From assembly GCF_036324505.1 (NCBI RefSeq), contig NC_086361.1, positions 8,158,328 to 8,222,327 on the forward strand: a DNA stretch of 64,000 nt, written 5' to 3'. This DNA is from Eleginops maclovinus. Its lineage: Eukaryota > Chordata > Actinopteri > Perciformes > Eleginopidae. A program made the translations under genes and the position numbers. This document shows positions 10,660-23,407 of the stretch, piece by piece (positions within the stretch are counted from its first letter, which is position 1; every line of letters begins with the position of its first letter). Below the pieces are notes generated by a model. It ran no database searches and was not told the origin of the DNA. It saw nothing but the letters and a program-made list of their open reading frames with translations.

Positions 10660-13237
10660 TTTATCACTCTAAATTTTATTGTACAAACTTTATCTTAGCT
10701 ATGAAACCCAGCGCTGAACCCCAAAACTTCCCCATTACTTTCCGAAAAAGCTTGTCGCCGGTAAAAAGCCTTTTCCTGATTAGAGAAATCAGACCATTTT
10801 AATGCCCAAGAGCTGGAGCCCCCAAAAATCTTACCCCGATAAAAAGGAGGTAGCCCATTTTAACTTTAAAAGTTTTAAAATCAGTTAAAAACAGAGCAGA
10901 CCAGCCCCAGGTTACTCGCGCGTCTTAGAATGCAGCTGCTCTCATCTCTCCACACCAAATCAGCGGGCCGGTAAGATACCTTTGCAAAAACTGCACTCAA
11001 AGTGTCTGTTCGGCTGGCCAGGTGGACAAGGCCCTGTCCCCCCTCGTCTCTAGATAAAAACAGCACCCCCTGTGGCACCCAGTGTAGCCCATCCCAAAAG
11101 AAATCTACCAATCTCTTTTGTATTTGGGCCAGTAGGCCTGAGGGAGGGTCTACACAGGTAAGACGGTGCCACAGTTGGGATGCCACAAGGTTGTTTAAAA
11201 CCCAAAACTCTACCTTTAAAAGACATCTGCGGGAGAAGCCACTTCCATTTGGACAGTTTTTCCTCAATCTTCTCTGTGACGTTCTCCCAATTCTTCTGGA
11301 CTATATTTGTGTTCCCTACGAACACACCAGGTACTTTATGCCATCTCTTTTCCATGTCATGCCCTGGGGAAGACGTGGGAGACGACACGACACTCACCGA
11401 CAGCGAGGGCCTCACTCTTCTTCCAATTGACCCTCGCTGCCCATGCTGAACTAAAATCTGTCACAATATTGATTAAAATGTCTGCATCCCTCTGGTCACT
11501 AATAAAAACAACGATGTTGTCCGCCATACACAGATAAAACCGTGTTTCCATTAAAACCAGGTAAAAACAGCCCTTGGAATTTGGAGCGTATTTTGCAGAG
11601 GAGGGGTTCTAGGGAGAGTGCATAGAGCCTCCCAGACAGAGCACAGCCCTGCCGGACCCCTCTACACACTCTAAAAGGAGCACACAGCCCACCGTTGAAC
11701 TTCAGCACACTCTCAATCTTATTGTACAACACTTTGATCTTAGCTATGAAACCAGCGCTGAACCCAAACTTCTCCATTACTTTCCAGAGGAAGCTGTGCT
11801 CGACGCGGTCAAAAGACATTTCCTGATCTAGAGAAATCAGACCAGTATTAATGCCCAATGAGCTGGAGACCTCCAAAACATCTCGAATCAGGTGAACATT
11901 GTCCACCATGGACCTGCCGGGCACACAGTAGGTCTGGTCCCGATGGATGACCTGCTCAATAGCTCTCCCCAGCCTGGTGGCCAAAGCCTTGGACAGAAGC
12001 TTGTAATCCACAAACAGCAAAGACACAGGGCGCCAGTTTTTGATGTCCTGCAAGTTCCCTTTTTTTGGCAGCAGCGTGATCACCGCTCTGCTGCAGGACA
12101 TTGGCATAGAGCCAGAGGCCAGACTCTCATTAAAAACATCTAACAGGTCATGAGACAAGATGTCCCAATAGGCTTTAAAAAACTCTACCGAGAGGCCGTC
12201 GATGCCAGGAGCCCGCCGTCCCTGCATGCCTTGCAGTGCGGCCTGCAACTGCTGCGTCGTCAACGGCCCTGCAAGCTGTGAGTTCGCCTCCTCAGAGACC
12301 TGAGGTAGTTCCGCACAAAACTCCTCTGAGAGCGTTTCGTCCTCATTATACTCGCTCGTGTAAAGGGTGGAATAAAAGCTCACAGCTCGCGTCCTGATCT
12401 GGCTTGGCTCTGTTAATTCCTGCCCTGTGTCTGACAGCAGTGAGTGGATTACCCACCTCTGTCCATTCTTTTTCTCCAGGCCGAAGAAGAAACTAGTGGG
12501 AGCATCCATCTCATTTATGTTTAGGAACCGGGACCTGACCAGTGCCCCCCTGAACTTTAACGTCCAGCAGGCTGGCTAGAGCCATCTTTTTCTCTTTGAG
12601 GATTTCAATATATCCTCGATCTCCTGTGGAATCGCTTATTGTTTCTAGTTCCACTATATCACTCTCCAGGTCTTTCATAGATCTGATGTTGTCCTGTGTG
12701 ACATTGAGGGTGTGCTGTTGACAGAGCATTTTTATCTCAGTCTTACCATGGTCCCACCACTGCCTAAGACTGCTAAACTCTCCCTTCCTCTGTCTAAAAA
12801 CACTCCAGAAATAAATAAGGGCCTCTTTAAAATGTTTATCAAATGTTAAAACCCAAATTAAAATGCCAATAAGCACTTCTCCGTAAAACATTTCTAATAA
12901 AACATTACATAGAAGCAAAGAGTGATCTGTAAAACCAGCAGGGAGTATACTGCACATTTTAAAAGTGTTAAAATGATGCTTAAAGCAATAAATGCGATCT
13001 AGTCTGGCTGATGAAATCCTATTCTCTCGGATGTGGGACCAGGTGTACTGCCTATCGTCTGTGTGCATCCTTCTCCATACATCCACAGGCCGTGGGAGTG
13101 GACCAGCTGCCTCAGAGCATGCTGGGAGCGGCTCTGTATGGTTGCGATCTAAAGATGCATTTTCCGTACAATTAAAATCCCCACCCAAGAATAAAAAATC
13201 CTCCGCGACACAGCCGTTTAAAACATCATTAACTTGA
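10660..13237 (-). pseudogene. Tx1-type LINE ORF2, 5'-truncated and frameshifted
   Basis: Read on the minus strand: end of the APE-type endonuclease (MGGDFNCTENASLDRNH from 13188), the DVWRRMHTDDRQYTWSHIR segment, a linker, then reverse transcriptase from 12509 (FFFGLEKKNGQRW, APGIDGLSVEFFKAYW, NWRPVSLL, QGCALSG) and the C-terminal part to about 10870. A G-run near 12545 gives a frameshift between endonuclease and RT. The YADD box near 11515 is disrupted by one extra base. At about 10860-10690 a second RT piece (EVSSS region) follows, the same rearranged junction as in the other two copies. Sequence 10660-10900 is full of homopolymer errors. Belongs to the Tx1 group of the L1 superfamily. Confidence 0.85.
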
Positions 13238-13346
13238 CTGAAGGAGCTTGTGGAGTCCTTCGGTTACAGACAGAAGGGCCTGAAACATCAGTAATGCATA
13301 GACTGCTGAGAACTTATAGAGCTTTGCTCTGAGACCAACAGCCATG
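13238..13346. other. Unassigned sequence left of the EnSpm element
   Basis: This 109-base stretch lies between the broken Tx1 and the EnSpm left end. It should be the left flank of the EnSpm insertion, and so part of the same hAT that continues at 31821. A reading ending DQQPCSALW across the joined flanks is possible but has an upstream in-frame stop. I recognise nothing certain in it. Confidence 0.3.
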
Positions 13347-15483
13347 CACTGTAAAAAGAGATTTTGCCTGTTTGTTGTTTCAGCATATTATTCTTTGTCA
13401 TTTTGACAAAGGATTGTTGAAGTAATTGAGATGACATGAAATGTCTAGTTAAAAAACGTCTCAAATGCCAATTTGCAATTACATGCTCACCTGAATTAGT
13501 AATGTACGTCAACATGACTTTGGAGGTCATGCAGCTCGACCAACGGATTGATTACGTCATCGACGTTTTACGCTCTTATCTGTCCCTCCCATCTCCTCTC
13601 CCTCACTTTCGAATGCCACTGCAAGGCTACTACTTCATGGGAGCTGAGAAAGTTGTGAAATCTTTTTCTGAATCACGTACATTTTGGAAAGTAATTTGGA
13701 AAGTAATTTTGGAAACTCGAGCAAGGGAACGACGAACGAAGACCTTCCTGGTGAGTTTGCGTTTGTTTTTTTTTTATGTCAAGTTTTCTGTCGAGTTAAT
13801 GGCGTTTGATGGTGGTTAGCTAACAAGTAATATAAACGCTTGAATTAAGATGTGCTCTGTGCTGTTTTTCCTCCTAACTAAGGAATGTAAGTGTTAAAAC
13901 ATTTCTTCTCGTGACATTTTGTGTGTTTATTTTGATAATTTTTAGACTAATTCAGTTAAGAACCTGCAAAATTGCCGTGGGTTTTGCGCCTCGTGCTGTT
14001 AGACACATGTTTCAACATATTAGCTATAATGTTAGCATATGTGCAGGCTACACGTGTGTAACGTGCACATATGCTAATGTATATTGGCTAACTTGTCTAA
14101 AATAGGCTAACAGCGGTGGCTGAACAGTTTTACAGTTGTTTTAAGAAACTCCATCATGTAACCACTTGCATCTTTATTTCTGATATAGATTTGTCGCTGA
14201 CTGTCCACAACCGTCCTAGGTTACATTGCCACACTCGAACTGTCCTAGCACCACTTCTCCTGAACTTGCAGACCACCCAAGGTAAGACTCCGACTAGCAG
14301 ACTTTAAACCGGGTATAATTAAAATTAGTTATGGTTTTAGTTGTAACCGCTCCGCTTTCTAAGATTAGTTATGGATTTTAGTTGTAACCGCTCCGCTTTC
14401 TAGTTTCAGTTAATAAATGCTCAGTTATTTTACCACCAAATTACAATTTGTGAATGATATTTAGAATAATTATTTCCATGAGAACACAATTTAATGGCTT
14501 CAAACACAATATAATGTCAGTTCAACTGCTGTATAAAAGCAATTTAGCGCTCGTGTTCGTGAGAATGTCTGAAAATCCTCACGCTTGTGGTTCTCTGTGG
14601 CTCGTGGCTGCGGCCGAACCACAGCCTTGGTTAACGTATGTTAGCTAATATGCACGTGTGAAGCCTGCACATATGCTATCGTATATTAGCTAACTTGTCT
14701 AACAGCTGTGGCTGAACAGTTTTACAGTTGTTTAACGAAGCTCCATCATGTAGCACTATTGCATCTTTATTTCTGATATAGATTTGTTGCTGACTGTCCA
14801 CAACCGTACTAAGTTACATTGCCACACTCAAACTGTCCTAGCCCCACTTCTCCTGGACGTGCAGACAACCCAAGGTAAGACTCCGACTAGCAGACTTTAA
14901 ACCGCGTCATTAATTAATATGAGTTATCGTTTTTAGTTGTAACCTCTCAGCTTTCTAGTTTCAGTTAATAAATGCTCAGATATGCTACCACCAAATTAAA
15001 TTGTGTGAATGATATTTAGAATAAATCAGTATAATTAAGAAATGATATTTGTGAATTATATTTAGAATAAATCAGTATAATTAAGAAATGATATTTGTGA
15101 ATGATATTTAGAATCAGTATAATTAAGCAATATAGCGCTCGTGTTCGTGAGAAGGATGTCCACCGACTGTCTCACGAACACAAGCGCTATATTGCTTAAT
15201 TATACTGATGATGCTAGTGGTGTCTGTACTGGATGGGTTAAGGAAGGTGAGGGTATCCCATGAGTTATGGAAAGGGTGCCTGAAAACAAGTAATATGAAG
15301 GTGTAGAAAAATATTGTTTATAGAAAGAAAATGTGGTGAAAGAAATATGATATTGATGAGTTTATCTGAACAATTGTAATTATATTTATTACTGAGTTTA
15401 TTCTTTTCATCTTTTAGGGTCTACCTGATGACAATTGTAGCCATTTTGTGCTCTGTTATTTGTGTATTTATTTTGTATGTTGA
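13347..15483 (+). other. EnSpm 5' leader with untranslated exons and duplicated segment
   Basis: No credible protein frame. A donor-like site (cttcctg/gtgagt, 13751) suggests a first non-coding exon. Segments 14025-14420 and 14630-14985 are a diverged tandem duplication; each contains gatttgt[c/t]gctgactgtccac and ends in a donor-like cccaag/gtaaga (14281 and 14874). Between 15000 and 15130 a unit of about 47 bases (gaatgatatttagaataaat and onward) occurs three times. A splice acceptor-like tttag lies at 15415-15419, just ahead of the first coding exon. Confidence 0.55.
15113..15209. repeat. Long hairpin: 40-base inverted repeat, 17-base loop
   Basis: Arms 15113-15152 and 15170-15209 are complementary with one mismatch in 40. 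The left arm contains taagcaatatagcgctcgtg. A related, single arm-like sequence (agcgctcgtgttcgtgagaa) occurs at 14548-14568. It sits about 275 bases upstream of the transposase start codon. Confidence 0.9.
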
Positions 15484-18165
15484 ATGAAGTGGACTTGTAA
15501 GTTGTGTACTTTTTTTTGTGGAAATCGTCAGAGAATCATTCAACATTATCAAAGTAGTCACAGACATTATGGAAGAAATTGTCCTTTACCCTGCATATAC
15601 AATGACTGTGCACAGTATTTCAGATCTAAAAAATCTCTGCAGGTCCACTTGAAAGAGCATGGGCTCATTGGGCAGAGTAGTGGGCTTGTTGAATTTAAAG
15701 TTAAATGCTTGTTGTGTGACTTGAAAGAATCAGTGAGCCTAAAAAAAATATATTGCTCACCTTGGGAAACATCTGAGGAATAGGGAAACTGTTATCTGTC
15801 CTTTTAACCATTGTCTTTTCAAATCAACAGTTTATTCTAGTTTTACATCACACAAGTCTCGTTGTCACCAACATTCTACTTTAAAAGACTTAAAACCCGA
15901 AATTACTGTCCAAGGTTGTGAAATTGAGGAATTAACAGAATGTGAAACAGCTGAAACGCATTCAGATGTTGATGACAATGATTTTCATGTGTTACTTGAT
16001 AATTCAGATATTCAACCAGAACACCCTTGACATCACTCAAAAAATTCAGGAAAGGCTAGCATCATTACTTCTGCGAATGCAAGCAGTTCTGCATGTTTCC
16101 AAAGTAGCCACAAATGAAATAGTCAGTGAAATTTATGACATCGGTGTTTTGATTGGCGAACTAACTGAGTATACAGTAAAGGATGTCCTAAAGCAGCACA
16201 GTTGTAATATTGATGAAAATACTATAACTTTAGTAACAGATGCCTTACACAGCCTCAGTCCACTTGGCCCTATTTCCCAGAGTGGGTGTTTGGGATCAGA
16301 TTATAAAAGATTGTCTTATTTCAAAGAAAAATTTGGTGTGATAGAGCCAGTTGAATATGTTTTGGATTTGCCATTAAAGAAAACGTTTGTTTATGTCCCA
16401 ATTCTAAAAACATTGCAAAAATGGTTAAGTAGAGGGGATGTTATTGACAAGATTTTGGAAGACACGAGTACAGACTCCCAAACTGGCCATTACAGGACCG
16501 TATTTGATGGATCATATTCGAAAGAGAACCCACTTCTGTCTGGGGAGGATAAAAGTATTTCTTTAGGTCTGTATATTGATGACTTTGAAGTCTGTAACCC
16601 TTTAGGCACTTCAAGAAAAAAGCATAAATTGTGTGCAGTATACTGGGTGATTGCAAATTTACCTGCTAGGTACAGATCATCATTGTCTAGCATATACCTT
16701 GCTCCGTTATGTAGAAGTGTTGATGTTAAGACATTTGGATACGAGAGGATTCTTGAACCACTTTTAAGAGATATCAAACTTTTTGAAAATCAAGGGATTT
16801 TCATTAGCAGATTGGGAACCAGTATTAGGGGTACAGTGCTGTATGTGTCATCTGATAATTTGGGAGCACATTCACTTAGTGGTTTTCAGGAGTCATTTAT
16901 TGTTGACAAGTTTTGTCGTTTTTGTTTAGTCAGCCGTAGTGACTTGCAGAGTTGTTCTGTGCAAAGGTCATCATTCTTATTGAGAACCAAAGAATCCTTC
17001 AATGAGAAAGTTTCCAGGCTGAGGGAGAATGAACACTTGACAAACGTTGATGGAGTGAAAAGAGACTGTGTATTAAACAAATGATCTTACTTTCATTGTA
17101 TAACAGGGTTTCCCCCTGACTTTTTGCATGACCTTCTAGAAGGTATTGTTCCTCTCGAGCTGTGTTTGTGTTTAAAAAAAACTAATTAGACAGAAATACT
17201 TTACATTGGATTATTTGAATAATGTTGTACAGCGTTTCCCGTATACATTTTCAGACAGAACTAACCGTCCACAGAAATTTTCAGAGAAAGTGCTTTTGAG
17301 AGAAACTATTGGAGGCAACGGCCATGAGAATTGGACTCTTTTGAGGTTGTTGCCTTTATTCATAGGTGATGTCGTTCCAGAAAATGATGATGCATGGTCT
17401 GTTATTCTGGAGCTTAAAGACATTGTGGAACTTTTGGCATCATCCTCCTTTTCAGAGGAAAGCTTGTGTTACCTTGATGCCAAAATAAGTGAACACAGGA
17501 AACTATTGCGAAATGTGTTTCCAGACTTGAGACTGAAACCCAAACACCATTTCCTTGAACACTACACTCATTTAATCCGCTGCTTTGGACCACTTGTAGA
17601 TGTTTGGACGCTACGGTTTGAAGCGAAACATAGCTATTTCAAGAAAGTGGTTCATGACGTCAAAAACTTCAAAAACATTCTATTAACTCTTTCTCTCAGA
17701 CATGAGCTTATGATGGCATACAACCTGGAAATGCCCTGCTTGTTTAAACCAACAGTGGAAGTACAAGGAGTAGCAAATGTTTCTCTGGACATTCTGGACT
17801 CTACCATTAAGCAAATTATTGAGAACAAATGTGGAACTCTGAACAGTGTATCTCTGGCCACAACTGCTTACATACATGGAACTAGATATACCAGGGGAAT
17901 GTTTGTGTCAGTGGGAAGTACAAGTGGACTTCCTGATTTTTGGAAGATTGTGCATGTGTTGCTTGTATGCAACAAGCTATTCTTTCTTCTAGAATATTTC
18001 TCAGCCTGGTATCTGGAGCACCTACGGTGTTACGAAGTCTTCAAGAGAGTCCCTGCCCAACTGATGGTAGCTGAACCTGAAGAGTTGAACCATTACATTC
18101 CATTGTCAGCATACACTGTGAGAGGACGACATCTAATTTCCCTAAAGGCATTTCTTGTACATTAA
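15484..18165 (+). pseudogene. EnSpm/CACTA transposase with C2H2 zinc fingers, frameshifted
   Basis: The N-terminus (ATG 15484) holds C2H2-type fingers (CKLCTFFCGNRQRIIQHYQS; CAQYFRSKKSLQVHLKEHG). The core has signatures of the EnSpm transposase family: ISLGLYIDDFEVCNPLGTS, LCAVYWVIANLPARYRSS, FPPDFLHDLLEGIVPLELC and LKPKHHFLEHYTHLIRCFGP. Four breaks are visible: a frameshift in an A8 run near 15740, a frameshift near 16027, an in-frame TGA at about 17082 and a frameshift in another A8 run near 17173, followed by an open 319-codon part to the stop at 18165. Two breaks lie in homopolymers, so some may be sequencing errors. As read, it cannot make a full transposase. Confidence 0.75.
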
Positions 18166-18182
18166 GGTAAGCTTTTTTATTT

Positions 18183-18202
18183 ATATACAGTGTATATATA
18201 CA

Positions 18203-18273
<71 letters not shown>
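18183..18273. repeat. (TA)n microsatellite
   Basis: About 90 bases of almost pure TA, lying directly against the left end of the Tc1-like MITE, a usual place for TA-targeting elements to land. Confidence 0.95.
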
Positions 18274-18276
<3 letters not shown>

Positions 18277-18591
18277 TCTCTCAGAATTGAGTACCCACCA
18301 GGCATTTTTCTAAATATCTTTATCTTTTGATGAGACAACACAAAGACACTTTGCTGCATTGTAAAGAAGTGTGTACATTCTGTAGTAAATACTCTAAATT
18401 GTATGTCCCCTTACAGCTGGCAACGTTAATGAGTACACGCCTGTGAATATGTACCCAAAGTGTCAATATTTTGTGGCCACCATTATTTTCTTTTTTTTCA
18501 CCATTAAAGTGTCATTTCTTCAGGGTTGTCCAATCAAAAGATAAAGATATTAGAAAAAAGCCAGGCGTCTACTCAAGTCTGTGAAATACTG
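18273..18591. mobile_element. Tc1/mariner-type MITE (internally deleted)
   Basis: The ends form an imperfect inverted repeat of about 55 bases: agtatctctcagaattgagt on the left against agtatttcacagacttgagt on the right, both running on to atctttatctttt. The middle keeps gtgtcaatattttgtggcca, familiar from a common fish Tc1-like transposon, but has no transposase frame. It lies in the stretch between the two EnSpm genes. Confidence 0.7.
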
Positions 18592-20598
18592 TGTGTGTGT
18601 GTGAGAAGTTATTTCACATTATGGTTCAAGTTGGATTCATATCAGATCCGCAACCAAAATCGCACTCCAAAAACCTGATCATACAACAAGATGTACCCTT
18701 TATTTCCTTTTGGAGAAACTTGGAAAAGTGTGATGCCTTAATATGACCACGCTCAGTCTGTGAAATGATATGTTCTAATTATTTTTATTTTTAGACAGGT
18801 TCGTCATGCTGCTGCGCATCATTTTGAGAGAAGATGATATTAGAAAAGTTAACATTGAAAACTTGCCTGAGAATGTGGATGAGTTCTACTTAACCATAAA
18901 GACCAAACTTGGACTGGAGGGAGACTTCGTGCTTCAGTATCAAGACCCTGACTTTGGGAATGACCTGTGCAATTTAAGTTGCATGTCAGAACTTCCAAAA
19001 GAGAAAGCAACTTTGAAAGTGTGCACCAAGGTACGTGAATGTTACCACACAGACTCAACTTTAGGCACAGCAAGTCTGTCATCATCTTCCCTTGAGGAGG
19101 GCCCTTCTGGTCTCAAAACCCGTCAGTTGCCTCAGCCATTTGTCATTTCTGCCTTTTCGTATGATGTGGAGTTAAAGCTGAAGCAAGGAAATGAAGCCTA
19201 CAATAGAGATGGAACCCTTCTGGACATATCCAAAAACATGAAGTCTGACATTTTAGACAAATTAGCAGAAGCCATGTATGCGTACAATCCCTACCCCACA
19301 CGTGAAGACTTTGATAATGTGGCCCAAGCTCTCGTTCAAAAACATCCTTGTCTGAAGGAACCTGGCTCCGACCGTGGGTGGTATTGCTGGAAGTTTAGCT
19401 TGCAATTCAAAATGGCCAACTTCCGCCAGAAGCTGCGAGTGGCCGGGTGCTCCGAAGTCATGATCAATGCCCGTACCTCTGGACCACATTCAAAAAAACT
19501 CAAGAGGGCCAAAAAATCTGAAGTGAACTTTCTGCCAGGTAAGACACTGAAGACGGCATAGGCTATTATTACATTTGTAAAAAGGCATAGCCTGGGAGTG
19601 CGTTTACTTTCTCCTCACTTACTATTTCCCTTGTTTACGCACCCAAACCCATTCATTTTAATTTAGTTGAGCGCACCATTCCTCTCTTCTTGCCAGATTT
19701 TCCAGACGGGAAAGCCCAATGTGACCTTGAAATGGAGAGGTCTGCCTAGGTCGTTGAGATGAAGAAAAGAAAAATTGATTGGAAGCAAACTGGTAAAATG
19801 ATGACGAGTACTTTTCCGTTGCGGAGAAAAGAAATCATTGAAGATGAGCCTTTTGTGGAACAAGTCAAAGAAAGGTGGCCAGCCTTGTTCACAGAACAGC
19901 AGGTAAAGAAAGACATGGTTTCTTAAATGAGATTTCGCTCTACTTTTGATTATGTGAAGTGGGGTTATACAGGGGTTAAAGTTATCTGTTGCTACAGTGA
20001 AAATCAGTCAGTTGGTCACTATCAATCAGATTACTTTTTGTGCTCCCTGGATTATGAGCAGAGCTGCCAACATTGTGTTTTAGAAAATAGTAGCAGGCCG
20101 AGCGGAGCGAGGCAAATTTTTTTTCAAAGCCGGGGGTCCGAGGTCCGCCGAAGCCCCCTGAATGCCCCCTTATTTCATTTTTACTTTACTTATTTCGATT
20201 TATCTTTTGTATTCAACTGTTATTTTACTGTAAATTGTATGTATATATAGTTCCCTATTCCTTTTCCTATCACCCTGCTGCTATAACATGTGCAATTCCC
20301 TTACAGGATTAATAAAAGTTATCTTATCTTATCAGAAGCCAGAGACTTTACATGCTCTGAGATGCAATCTAGGTCATATTAGGACATGTTTTTCGTGTAT
20401 AATTTCTCCTTTTCCCTGTACTGTTGCACACAATTAAACACTAACATACACAACAAAAATATTTTTATTAACCGAACAGAATTCATCATGAAACAATACT
20501 GAACAAGAACACATGAAAAACCTTTACACAGCCTTTTTTTAGAACAGAGTTCAACTCAAGGGAACCTTTGGCTGTGACATGACCATCTCATCAACCTC

Positions 20599-23407
20599 TC
20601 ACTTTAGATGGTCATAGGTTGCTGACTTGGCCTTGGCAAGAGTTGTCTTGGAGTACGCCTGCTTGTAGCAGACAGACCCCTTTGCCACCATGAATTGTTT
20701 GTGGGTAATGAGGTTACTCAGGGTCTCCATTCCCATACTAGGTCTGAACTCCGTTCTGTTTTTTGTGACAAGACTGAAGATGCGTTCGCAGTCTGCATTG
20801 GAATGGAAGATGCAGAGGATAGCCAGCATTACCTTGCAGAGTAAAGGGTACTTGAGATGGCCATTTCCATCCTTCAGCTGACTCATCAGGTGCCACTGTG
20901 TGTCTGGTCTGTCACAGCTGGTGATGCTTTCTGGCAGAGCATCGGTTTGGTAGGTCATGAATTGACCCTCAAGCTTGTCCATCTCCTCAGCACTCATCTT
21001 CAAGCAGGGGAATCTGCCTGTGAAGTACCTCACAGAATTGAAGTCTGCGCTGTCCCGTGAAGACATGTCAGCCACAGAAGCATTCCTTATCACTGGGTCA
21101 TCATAGGGAAACTTCTTCACCATGTACTCAACAGCCTTCATGTAGAATGCCCGCACAGCGCTGAAGACCTGGGCAAGCTGCAGCTCCTCAAGCTCAGGGT
21201 GATCTCTTATGAAGTCTCTGGTGTTTTGCCCAATGAACAAGGTCTCATTGCTCTTCTGGTTGCTTGGTTCCCTGAATGGTACCTGGTGAACCTTAGCAGC
21301 TGCATTGATCACCTGAGGCTTCACAAATCGTTTCAAGAGATTCTTCAGCTGTGTGGTCAAAGTCCTGTGTAGTATTTGTATGCAGGGTTTGTCTAGCTGC
21401 AGCAGAGTGTTGGCCTCATCAAATATCGGCAGGACCGCACTTAGAAAGTAGCAGTAAAGATGGAATGTTGGGTCCTGCAGATGTTGACATGCCCTCTGCA
21501 CTCTCTGTTGTGCCCCTGTCTTGGGCTGAGTGGCTCCAGTGCTAGATGTATTGGGCTGAGTGGGTGCAGTGCTAGATGTCTTGGGCTGAGTGGGTGCAGT
21601 GCTAGATGTTTTGGGCTGAGTGGGTGTAGTGGTAGATGTCTTGGGCTGAGTGTGTGCAGCGCTAGATGTCTTGGGCTGAGTGGGTGCAGTGCTAGATGTC
21701 TTGGGCCGAGTGGGTGCAGCGCTAGATGTGTTGGGCTTTGCCGTTGCAGTCTTGGGCTGTGTGGTTGCAGCTGCTGGTGTTTTCTTTCCCTGACAGAATT
21801 TGGCTAGGTTTTGTTGGCGAAAGAGATAGCCTGCCAAATCAAACTGAGAATTGTCCTTGCTGCCGCTACTGTGGGTTGATGTGTCCTTGCTAACACTGTG
21901 GGTGGACTTGTCCTTGCTGCTGCTCTGCGTGGTCTTGTCCTTGCTGCTGCTCTGCGTGGTCTTGTCCTTGCTGCTGTGCCCAGACTTTTCTGACTCAAAG
22001 TATTGCAGCAATGCAGGCCACTGCTGCAACAACCTGGCGATGCATTTATCTAAAGAGAGCCACCTCGTACTTACATGTTTAACAATCTTTCTCATTTCCA
22101 CTCCACACAGATCCTGAAATTTCTTCAGTCCCTGTTTCCTCTTGCTGGATTTGTCTAGGTAGAAGTATATGTCCACCAGCAGCTCTTCAATGGACACTGG
22201 AAGCTGAGCAGCAGCTTTTTCTGCAGCTAGATGAATTAGATGGCACGGGCATCCCAGCACATATACTGCACTGTTTTTTTTGTTGATGTAGCCTGCCGTG
22301 CCAGCTTTGAGTCCCTGCATCACCATGGCATTATCTGCCCCAAAACTCATGCAGTTGTCCCAGGATATGCTACGTTTCTCAAGTTCATTGTCAATGAGTT
22401 TGAATATGTTCTGCCCAGTAGATGCCTCATGACACTCTGGCAAAGATAGGAGTACTGTCAGAACACGCCCAAGTCCTCGATCAAAGTACTTCACAACAAG
22501 AGGATACAGCTTACAGTCTCCATAGTCAGTGCTCCCATCCGTGGCTAGGGAGTATGGAGCTGTCCTCATTGCCTCCGTGATCACAGACGCATCCTCCTTG
22601 GCAAGAGCTCCAACAATGGCGCTGCTCTTTGTGCGACCAGACCCATACTTTCCTGCAATTGCAATCACAAAAATATTGCATTGTATTATCATGATTATAC
22701 TCTAGATTACACAGAATTGCAGAATTACAATCATGATATTAATCCTCTGTAGAGTAAGTTGGCCTAGGCTATTTTTTTTTCACCTTTACATAAAATGAAA
22801 AATGTTTATTAGAATGATACAGTATCAGTAGGCTATAAATTAGCAATGATTAATTTGCAAGATTTAAATCAGATTATCAACCAGGGCAGTACTGTAACTG
22901 TTTTATATAGTCTGTACAGATTGTAGAGTGTATTGTGACAGTATACAGATATAAATCTATGCCTATGAATGCTTGAGATGAATTGAGGCTATTTGTCATT
23001 TGAGCCTTACCAGCGATTTTCGAGTCCGGAAACATCTTTTTCACCAGTGGCCCGATGTGGTCGGCCACCGCGATCGGGATGTTGTGTTCCACCAGAAAGT
23101 CCACAGCGAGCACTTCGGCATTTATGACACTGGTGTCACTGTCAACCGTAAAGAAGCCCGCGATGGGCCTTGTAGCTTCCACTGCCGCCTTGTATGACGT
23201 GTGTTTAGCAGTCCTGATGTGCTTTTCAACGTCGTGTCGGCCCCCATGCCTCACGCTAAAATCTGTCTTACACAACATACAGTAAGCGTGGAAGTCGTCC
23301 AGCTTCGACCGGGTGATGGTCGGCCATTCTGCGTTATATTCTAGCTTGAAGCGCTGTTCAGAAATTCGCCGCTTTTTCAGCGGAGGATAAGTACGTTCAC
23401 CATCCAT
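20599..23407 (-). CDS. hAT transposase with BED finger and low-complexity insert, two exons
   Basis: Exon 1 is 23407-23011 and exon 2 is 22654-20599; the join (atcgctg/gaaag) keeps frame and uses GT-AG. The N-terminus has a BED-type finger (CMLCKTDFSVRHGGRHDVEK, then HIRTAKH). The hAT core follows: SLATDGSTDYGDCKLYPL (first Asp), MSFGADNAMVMQGLKAG (second Asp), GCPCHLIHLAAEKAA and VSTRWLSLDKC. Between this and the C-terminal part lies about 140 residues of low complexity: SSKDKTTQ-type repeats, then TQPKTSSTAP-type repeats made by a 30-base minisatellite at 21540-21730. The C-terminal dimerisation region is present (HSNADCERIFSLVTKNRTEF). No stop or frameshift seen; about 815 residues. Probably a recently active transposase. 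Confidence 0.85.

Noticed and set aside
21540..21730. Evenly spaced direct repeats resembling a CRISPR array
   Set aside because: Units are contiguous with no unique spacers and translate in frame inside a hAT transposase; it is a coding minisatellite in a eukaryotic genome.
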